Source: Melitaea cinxia (taxonomy: Eukaryota > Arthropoda > Insecta > Lepidoptera > Nymphalidae). Taken from it: a stretch of DNA of 64,000 nucleotides. The notes under the pieces were generated by a model that saw only the letters and a program-made list of their open reading frames with translations, ran no database searches and was not told where the DNA came from. Positions 56,150-64,000 of the stretch are shown here, piece by piece. The stretch is taken from NCBI RefSeq assembly GCF_905220565.1, contig NC_059408.1, positions 8,122,508 through 8,186,507 on the forward strand, in the 5' to 3' direction. The position numbers were made by a program, and so were the translations under genes. Each line of letters begins with the position of its first letter. Positions within the stretch are counted from its first letter, which is position 1.

Positions 56150-59100
56150 TTACATTTCTAATGTATCTTTCTTTTTTTGCTGACCTTCATACCAGGCTTT
56201 TGAAATCATTCTCTTCATGTCATCATCACCAGTTTCATACCTACAGAATGAGAAAAAGAACATTTAATAATAACTTTTTTTAATATATATTAAAAAAAAA
56301 TGTTTTAAATACATAAATTAGGATAAGTAGTATTTTTGAAAAGTAGGTAATAAGTTACGTAAGTAATGAAAAATTAAAATTTATTATATAACTAGCTGGG
56401 ACCGCGACTTCGTCCGTGTGGAATTTAACAAAATAATTATTGTTCAGTTTGCAGTTGTAAAAAAAAACTAATATTAAAGTAGTCTAAGTTACTCCTGATT
56501 ACATCAGCTATCTGCCAGTGAAAGTTTCGTCAAAATCGGTCCAGCCATTTCAGATATTAGCCGGAACAAACAGACAAACAAAAATTATTAATTCAATAAA
56601 TTATTTTAATATTACAAACAGACACTCCAATGTTATTTATTCCTATAGATATAGATTAAAAAGAATATTTTTTGGCATAACACGGTAAATAAACGATATA
56701 TTTTTAACCGACTTCGAAAAAAAAGAAGTCAATTCCACAATTTTTTTGTGTTACCTCATAACTTACTAGGTGTAACATTTGTGATGATTCCTTTTTTAAT
56801 CGAAAGTTGGCATTATCCTTGTGGTATCTTTTAAATTTGTTTAAGATATGACAAGCACGTTTTAAATCTCTAATAATATGTCTTCAAGTAACTGTTTTAT
56901 CGAATACCTATGTTGTGTTACTTGTCAATGTAATTTAGGTCTATATTTTTTACATTTGCGAGGACGCACGATTATTTATTTAAACTTACATGTTTCTCAT
57001 AAGACTCATTATGGACTCCTGTGGATCTGCCTTTTCAGACTCTGTAGGCTTATATCTGTTATTGCGTTGGTCTTCAAATTTCTTTTCAAGTTCAGTCATG
57101 TGTGACCACTTAACATTCTGTTGTGATTTAGCCAGGAAAATAACCACCATATCTGAAAATATACAAATGCTAGTAATGTGAACTGGTGAGGAGTGATATA
57201 TATTTAATATTTACTGACAACGATAGGAAATTTTTTCAAATAGTTTTGTAAGTGATTGGTTTTACTAACATTTATTTACACTACTTTGATAATATAACTG
57301 TAATTCTTATAAGTTTCTAATCCAAAACTTCTTTTTTAAACTTGACTATATTATGTTTAGGAAAGAAACAACACAACATAATACTAATTAAGAAAAAAGC
57401 AAAACAATATATATATACAATATTTTGTATGTGCATAAAGTAGTGTCCAAAATGCAAACTTATTATTACAAAAGTCAATAATTGTTAATTACCTAAATTT
57501 AATACTAAGAAAATAAAGATTTAATGTGAAGAAAAAATAACTGTAAAGAAATATAATTATAGAGGGAAAAATACTATTCTATTATATCTGTTTACTAGGA
57601 TTACCACCAAAATGAGAAAAAATATAACACAATAAAAATTTCTGAAAAAATTTTAAAAACTGTATACAATACATGCTAAATTTAGAATTCAACAATTAAA
57701 TAGAATTAAAACATTACAGACGCTTATTTAATTTTATTCTTTATAAGACCAATAGATTCCGATTAATTCAGCCTAAAACTCTTTCTCCATGTAGGAGAAA
57801 AGTGGAAGCCTAATTTACTACGCTATGCCACCACTGCGGTTGGCACACATTTTTTCTACTACGGGTGACAATCACTATTAGGTTGTCTATAATTACTGGA
57901 ACCAAAAGCTAAACTTACTTTCCGACGCACAGTGGGGAAGACACACAAGGACAAAAGCACAGACAAGGTTTGTTCTTTGAACGAATACAAATATCAACTT
58001 CAAACAGGAATCAATTTCACAGCCGCTGATGCTTAGGCGTCTACATATACCACTACACCAGAGAGGTTGTATGGAAGCAATAAAGTAATCAATTGAACGG
58101 ATGAATGATGAAAGAATTCTTTTCATGTAAGTTCATATTGCACTGTGCAAATTTTATTAGAATTGATATGTACCTGTTTTCTGTTTCCAATGACTTTCTC
58201 CAACATTAATGGTATGAAGCAGTTTGTTAATAACAAGCAAATAATCTTTGTTTTCCAGATTATCAACATGTAACTCCATCGATTTGTCAGTCAGCTTACA
58301 GTAGACCTGTTCCTTGGGTATATTATGCACATTTTTGAGTGTAACAAATACTTTGACATATTTATCTGATTGATCCCATCCTAAAATTAAAAAAAAATAT
58401 GTATGTCAGTTCCGACGTATGACTGCATACGTGCGACGTATATGACTGCATGCGTAGATTTTACTCCTCATATTTCTCATAATGGGGTCTTATTTAAAAA
58501 TAGATTCTTAAGTAGTAAACTCCAAAAAAATGTTCTAATTACTTGTAACGTAACTATACAAATAGATGAACATAACTATAAGAACATATAAATCAATGAT
58601 AAGGATATTCGGACACTAGTGTAACTCTAGCGCTAATTTAGGGTGACTAGCGTGACTGGCATTAAGTATAGTTTCAAATCTATTGTGGTTCTGTTTCCGT
58701 AATTTAATCACGCTGAATACCCCTACAGTGTTCTTTAGAAGCCGGAGGCCCGGAGGGTGGACAGTCCCCGCCCGCCGTAACAAACAGGCAACCGGGTGAG
58801 CGTGGGTGTCTGTATTTTATAACACAAAGGCGAAGGGGCTGCACTTTCCAAAGCGCCGGAGACGTCAGAGAATGAAATTATGCCGTTGAATTGTCTGATT
58901 TAGAGGTTAGAACTATTGGATTTCTTTATTTTTTGAAAATGTACCAGTCACGCAAGATTACCGCCCGAGTCACGTACTAGCGTGAGGTGCACTGAGGATA
59001 TTCGGACACTAGTCCGAATATCCTCGGCCATAAATCAAAACTAAAATTGTAACTTTACCATATCCATTTAATTTTATCTGATATCTCTTTTGTGATTGTG

Positions 59101-59378
59101 ACGATGTAGTAGGTGTAGGTGTTACATCCATAGCATTCTCGTCCTTGTCACTTTCTTTTAAAGAGATTAATTCAGTTTCGAGTTTGCGTATCTCCAACGA
59201 GAGAATATCCTGAACTTTCTTGCGTTTTGCTTGTTTAAGTAATTGGTTTAATTCATCAATATCACTGCGCAGCTATAAAAAAAAACATGTATATTTATGT
59301 ATATAAATGTAAACACGCTACTATAAATATAATAATTGTTTGTGAATACAATACCTCGGTAATTTTTGTTGCAGACAT
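56150..59378 (-). CDS. CacyBP: Calcyclin-binding protein / Siah-interacting protein
   Basis: Five exons on the minus strand: 59378-59355, 59272-59059, 58380-58174, 57152-56990 and 56240-56150 (stop TAA), all GT-AG, giving 232 residues (human 228). The N-terminal helical Siah-binding part runs from LRSDIDELNQLLKQAKRKKV through a linker with TPTPTTSSQSQKR. The CS domain (about 78-150) has YGWDQSDKYVKVFVTL, CKLTDKSMELHV and INVGESHWKQKTD. The C-terminal SGS part contains KWSHMTELEKKFEDQ, ADPQESIMSLMRNMYETGDD and ISKAWYEGQQKKK. In vertebrates this protein links Siah-1 and Skp1 in beta-catenin ubiquitination and binds S100 proteins; the same role here is inferred. The intron at 58381-59058 holds an inverted-repeat element; that at 57153-58173 holds a SINE. 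Confidence 0.95.
56393..56665 (+). repeat. LINE-tail-type repeat in a CacyBP intron
   Basis: It begins AGCTGGGACCGCGACTTCG and contains AAAATCGGTCCAGCCATTTC, as in many lepidopteran nonautonomous tails. Confidence 0.6.
56700..56975. mobile_element. AACCGACTTC element in a CacyBP intron
   Basis: It starts TTTTTAACCGACTTCGAAAA and ends near GTTACTTGTCAATGTAATT, related to 10045-10457. It stops just before the CacyBP exon at 56990. Confidence 0.55.
57767..58072 (-). mobile_element. SINE, family A, in a CacyBP intron
   Basis: On the minus strand the head is CCTCTCTGGTGTAGTGG and a B-box-like part TGAAATTGATTCCTG follows. The body is shared with the other family A copies and the end reads TCTCCTACATGGAGAAAGAG-like, then GGCTGAATT. 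Divergence is higher than in other copies. Confidence 0.65.
58602..59024. mobile_element. Inverted-repeat element in a CacyBP intron
   Basis: It begins AGGATATTCGGACACTAGT and ends in GTCCGAATATCCT, its 13-bp reverse complement. The right end also carries a second direct copy of the 19-base start (58995-59013), forming a local palindrome at 58994-59025. The centre is GC-rich (GCCGGAGGCCCGGAGGG). No clear target duplication. Confidence 0.55.
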
Positions 59379-59379
59379 G

Positions 59380-60440
59380 GTGACACTAGTTTTATTTGAT
59401 GTATTTTAAAACAACTGCAAACTCTCACTGATTGTGTATACGATGTAAAGTATTTATTAGACAATGTATATATCTTACAAGGCTCTAATTCTTATGAGAT
59501 GTGTATTAAAATTTCAAAATGCGCAATTGGTACATTCGCGGCGAATAGCAATAGGTTAACATTAACAACAATTCCGTTCGACAATGACAGTTTAGTTCTT
59601 TAGTTGTCAGACAGCCAACGATTGCTTCTAGAAATCACAGATTAGTATTTATGTAGCTAGCTAGAAATTCACTTTGGCTTAAAAACTTTTATAATATAAA
59701 ATCTAGAATATTCTACATTACTTGGGTTACCATTCTAACTTGATTATAACTTGCTGTTTTTCGTAAGTTTAAGATATGAATAAAAACTTTATTTTTAATT
59801 AATAGGAATTTTTCAGGACTTGGAATATCGTTAAAAATTCGGTAACGTTAATTTATTTCGGAAGACATAACATTATATTTATGGAATAACGATATATCTT
59901 AAACAAGGTTATTTTGGAGTCATTATACCGGTATATTTTTTACTAGTATTACTTCAGTTAGTTATATTTAACATTACATATTTATACCGTTATCGTTAAT
60001 TTCAAGGTAGCGAAATTATTACACTCGTAATTGTATAAAAGAGACAGATTCAATTTGTAATTTATGACCGTTTATTGTACTTTACATTATTACTGAATGC
60101 ACCTTGCAAATAAAAATAGTGTTTATAATTTTGTTGTATTTTGGAAAACAATGATGGAATGGAATGTGAAATAAGGTTTTTGTTCGTTCTTTATTATTAT
60201 TTAACTATTTATTATTTTTCTTTTTATTGAAACAATCTCTGAAAGAGTTTAAGTAATATAATTGATTGAAAAATTACATGTATATTTATGTAGATATTTT
60301 TTTTCTTATTAGGGGTCTTCCCGTCTAATACAGAGTCTGCTGCGCACGAGGAGGTATGGGAAGAGGGATGGTCAAAAGAAATAAGATGTTAACAGTTACG
60401 GTGGGAAAACTGAAAAACAAAATTTAGTGAACTGTTAACA
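59380..60440. other. Intergenic DNA upstream of CacyBP
   Basis: It contains the CacyBP promoter region but no recognisable core element. AT-rich; no gene seen. Confidence 0.4.
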
Positions 60441-60445
60441 CACTT

Positions 60446-61420
60446 CAGCCTATCGCAGTCTACTGCTGGACATAGGCCTCCCGAAGTTCGCGCCAGACAT
60501 CCCGGTTTTCCGCAATCCTCATCCAGCCTACACTGGCAATCTTACGTAGATCGTCGGTCCAACGGGCCGGAGGACGTCCGACACTGCGTTTGCAAAGACG
60601 CGGTCTCCACTCTAGGACCCGTCTACTCCAACGGCCATCGGTCCTGCGACACAAATGACCAGCCCGCTGTCACTTCAATTTGCTAATTCTGTGGGCTATG
60701 TCGGTTATTTTCGTTCTCTCGCAGATAGTCTCGTTTCTAATCCTATCTTTGAGAGAAACCCCAAGCATAGCCCGTTCCATTGCACGTTGAGCGACTTAAA
60801 TTTGTGGACCAGTCCCTTCGTCAGTGTCCACGTCTCGGCTCCGTATGTTAACACGGGCAGGACGCATTGCTCGAAGACTTTTGTTTTCAAGCATTGCGGA
60901 ATCTTCGAAGTGAAGACTCGACGAAGTCTGCCAAACGCCGCCCAGCCCAACCGAATCCTCCTGTCGGCCGCCTTCTCAAAGTTGTTGCGACCTAGTTGGA
61001 TAGTATGGCCTAGGCAAATATAATCCTGACCAACCTCGAGAAGGGTACCATCGACCGATACCGGTCTCGGTATGACTTGGTTGTTTAACATAACTTTCAT
61101 TTTGTCCAAGTTTATACAGATACCGATACGCTGGGAGGACTCGTTTAGGCCGGTCAGCATGTGTCCTAACTCATCCAACGTCTCCGCAAAGATGACAATA
61201 TCGTCGGCGAAACGAAGGTGAGAGATGAATTCACCGTTGACGTTAATGCCTCGTTCTCCCCAATCTAAGGTCTTAAAGACATCCTCCAGCGCAGTGGTAA
61301 ACAGTTTCTGTGATATTACATCTCCCTGGCTTACCCCACGCCGGATGGAAATAGGTCCTGTTATCTGGTCCTGGACATGAACGGTCATCGTCACCGCGTC
61401 GTACATACATTTCAGTACAT
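60446..61420 (-). mobile_element. RTE-type LINE, 5'-truncated, mostly readable RT
   Basis: The minus-strand frame reads YDAVTMTVHVQDQITGPISI, RRGVSQGDVISQKLF, HLRFADDIVIFAETLDEL (catalytic motif), INLDKMKVM, ADRRIRLGWAAFGRLRRVF and LTYGAETWTL. After a frameshift comes RSVGRPPARWTDDLRKIASV. The 3' end is GGCCTATGTCCAGCAGTAG and then ATAGGCTGAAG. It is the best preserved of three RTE copies here. Confidence 0.9.
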
Positions 61421-61767
61421 ACACATACATATAAATACACAAATACATATATATCAATAAATAAAAAAAAAAACTTGAATTAATATTGAAATAGTAATAT
61501 TGAAACAATTGATTAATATATTTTTAAGAATGAATATTTTTGAACCATTGATTAGAATTTGAATATTTTTGAACAATTGATTAAATGTAAGAACAAAGAA
61601 ATGCAAGACAATTCAAACAATAGAACAAACAAACACAAAAATAACAATAATAAACAATAACAAACCCGGAATACCAATTGGACCGAATTGAGCCTGAGAT
61701 AAAGTATTAATCTAAGGTTTAATGTTATAATATTTTAGTTTTGTAACAGTTAAATGTGTCGTGAAAA

Positions 61768-62031
61768 ATGTCGATGTCGGTGATGGCGCCGCATACAACA
61801 TTATACTCATTACACATTCTTGTAATCGAAGTTTGTGTGCCTAAATTAGTTCTGGAGAGGGCCACGAAAAAGCCTAGTAATTGGACGACGAGGCAAGTTG
61901 AACGGAACATTGACAGAAAACTGCAACAGCAGGTCGCAACAGCCGGCCCGCCCGTTAACCAGTCTGTGGAAAAGAAGAAGATGATGGACTGTTCTTCAAG
62001 TCCTAAGTTCACGCATTTTCAAGAAGGCTAG
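61768..62031 (+). CDS. Small ORF of 87 codons, uncertain
   Basis: An ATG-initiated frame encodes a moderately basic protein with no recognised domain (NWTTRQVERNIDRKLQQQ is a charged helical stretch). It sits among repeats, and the following DNA (CCGAAACGTCAGGAATC) looks repetitive. It may be part of a transposon. Coding status is weak. Confidence 0.2.
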   Translation: MSMSVMAPHTTLYSLHILVIEVCVPKLVLERATKKPSNWTTRQVERNIDRKLQQQVATAGPPVNQSVEKKKMMDCSSSPKFTHFQEG

Positions 62032-62049
62032 GCGCTGGTTGTAAGGGTA

Positions 62050-62440
62050 GGAACCCTAGATAGGACTAAATAAAATATTGATGTATGTCGGGTAGTTTCG
62101 AATAACTTTGTTACGTTAGGACGTCTGACACCTCAGTCCTCCCGTGACCATGGTTGCTGTGAGGTATCCGAAACGTCAGGAATCAAAAGTTAATAATAAA
62201 CCGCGAAATAATATAATAAAATAATAAAAATCCGAAAAAAGCTGTTACATTAAATGAGTAAAATTCGCGTAGACTTCGCTACATGCTGTTAAAAAGTAGT
62301 ATTTTTGTTCTATAATGAAAATCTTTGCTGTTACGCTTAATGATCCCAAAGTTTGTGCAGACTTCCTTACGATGTTGTCAACATATAGCTATGGCGGAGC
62401 TTAGTCTAACGTGATGGCGAGATCTCGAATTTCGTTAACT
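62050..62440. repeat. Repeat-like DNA, unclassified
   Basis: CATGGTTGCTGTGAGGTATC and CGAAACGTCAGGAATCAAAA resemble widespread lepidopteran element ends. No gene was recognised. Confidence 0.35.
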
Positions 62441-62444
62441 TCTT

Positions 62445-63770
62445 TTAGTGTGGGCCCCAATTTGTAACTAGTAGAGTATGGTACTTCCTTTCTCGTAAGC
62501 TTAATGTGGTAGCACTTTTCAGGGTTCAATATCAATCTATTAGTAAGGCACCACGTACTCACTCGCACTCGTGAGATTACTCTAAAGAAGTGCTGAGTCT
62601 ATATGGGATGAAACATTTCTATATATTTTTAAATCATTTGCGAAAAGCGATATGATGCTATGTTTGATGACGAGAGAGATATCGTTAATAAATAACGAGA
62701 AAAGTTTGGAGCCCAGGTGTGTACCTTGAGGTATACCTCAAGACTTGGCGTAATATATTTGTGACTCGTAACCACCGACTGTTACTAGTTGAGACCTTCT
62801 TTCAACAACGAACTTATTTTAAGCGGACCGAAAATGACACAGCCCTCAAGTTTCGACAGCAATATAGTGTGACTAACTTTGTCAAATGCGCTCGTAAAAT
62901 CAGTATATAAATCCACCTGCAAGCCCACGTCGATTTCAGGTGACAGGTGAGATGCGAATGAAAAAAGACTTGTTTTGGTGGAACGGCCTTTTCGGAAACC
63001 ATGCTGAGCATCGTTGAGGCTTCGATATGACGTGTTATCAACGGGCAAACCAAAAATTCAAACAACTTTGACAGGCTCGATAAAATGGATATAGGTCTAT
63101 AATTTGAGATGTTACACTCATCACCTTTTTTATGGATTGGCACTACGCGAGCTTTTTTTCCAAATCGAGGGAAGTTTGCCGACACGCAGTGAATGATTAA
63201 AGATAAGGCATAGTGGAAGCGCCAGCGCAGAAACACATCGGTGGTAGCTTTACTTCTACAAACATAATAATTTATTTTTAAAGTTTTAATTTGTAAAATG
63301 ACGATTCGAAAGTGCTCTTCGAGCCTGTTTGAATAAAGCTATTTTTAATTTTGATTCCTTAGTAAAAACCGGGGGAATTCCGTCCGGTCCTGCCCCCTTA
63401 TAGATATCTAATTTCTTGATATTTGCAAGGATTATCCTCTTTAGATATACTGAGGCAGCCCAACGACTGTCCGCTACAAGGTACGTTCGATAACTGAATG
63501 CTACCAGTATCGCGTGAATACATGGAAGAAAAATGATTAGCGAAAAGTTTAGCGATTTTAGGGCCTGTGTTGGCGTTGCACTGATTTACAAACATTGTGG
63601 TAGGTATGTTAGAGTTTCCTTTGCGTATGTCTTTAACATGCCGCCAGAAAGCCTTAGGATTTTCCCGGATATTACCTTCAAGCCTATTTTTATAGTCCCC
63701 ATAGCATTTATTATAGTCTGGCTAACGAAAGTAGATACTCGATTTTTTTGCATACTTTTTAAATGACAAG
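62445..63770 (-). mobile_element. Jockey/CR1-like LINE RT fragment
   Basis: In order on the minus strand: a linker with KIAKLFANHFSSMYSRD; VVPIHKKGDECNISNYRPIS and SILSSLSKLFE; QHGFRKGRSTKTSLFSF; VDLYTDFTSAFDKVSHTILL; GTHLGSKLFSLFINDISLVI; and SLFANDLKIYRNV, where the catalytic motif is FAND instead of FADD. Frameshifts separate the parts. It is truncated at both ends and inactive. Confidence 0.88.
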
Positions 63771-64000
63771 ACTGTGCTGGACCATCACCATCGGATATAT
63801 TACCTCTTTAATCGGGGAATATCTAGCCGTAACTTACTAAGATTTAAATATAAATAATATTAAAACCAATACAAACCTTAATCCAATAACTACGTCTGAA
63901 AACACAAATCTTGCACTCGGCAACTTCTACTCGGCAGCATAAATCTTGTTATAAACAAATTTCGGCGATTTTAAAAGAGATTGGGAAGAATCGGAATCAG

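Overview
The window is an animal nuclear DNA segment, almost certainly from a moth or butterfly (Lepidoptera). It is AT-rich, its genes are split by GT-AG introns, and much of the space between and inside genes is filled with lepidopteran-type transposons: tRNA-headed SINEs, RTE and Jockey/CR1-like LINEs, small inverted-repeat elements and a gypsy remnant. There is no sign of bacterial or organellar DNA.

Layout. 0-7.4 kb is gene-poor and repeat-rich. 7.5-18.8 kb (minus) carries a gene of at least nine exons for a helical protein, tentatively related to Serendipity-alpha. Head-to-head with it, 19.7-21.1 kb (plus) encodes myotrophin, a 116-residue ankyrin-repeat protein. 21.9-24.5 kb (minus) encodes a group XII secreted phospholipase A2. 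25.8-28.9 kb (plus) is ribosomal protein L13A (uL13), whose introns 2 to 5 hold four candidate C/D snoRNAs in alternating order: two match an 18S rRNA segment and two resemble SNORD34. 29.2-36.3 kb is a nest of transposons: a RAG1/Transib-like transposase relic cut by a SINE and a gypsy LTR, a LINE fused to gypsy integrase, and a LINE split by a foldback element with a GC-rich core.

38.4-49.3 kb contains two intact paralogous genes for an Arg/Asn/Asp-rich secreted or membrane-anchored protein of unknown function, both 747 residues after a small 3' intron is removed. A decayed third copy lies at 54.8-55.25 kb. The middle of the two intact genes is far more alike than their ends, which suggests gene conversion. 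52.0-54.4 kb is a 2.4-kb element with terminal inverted repeats, a perfect 8-bp target duplication and a broken THAP-domain gene, best read as a P-element relative. 56.15-59.38 kb (minus) encodes calcyclin-binding protein (CacyBP/SIP). 60.4-63.8 kb contains RTE and Jockey-like LINE fragments.

The host genes serve unrelated cellular roles (translation, phospholipid hydrolysis, ankyrin scaffolding, ubiquitin-pathway adaptor) and form no pathway together. The less ordinary content is the snoRNA series in RpL13A, the P-like element, the RAG1-like relic and the Arg-rich gene family. All family assignments come from reading translations and recognising motifs; no database search was possible.
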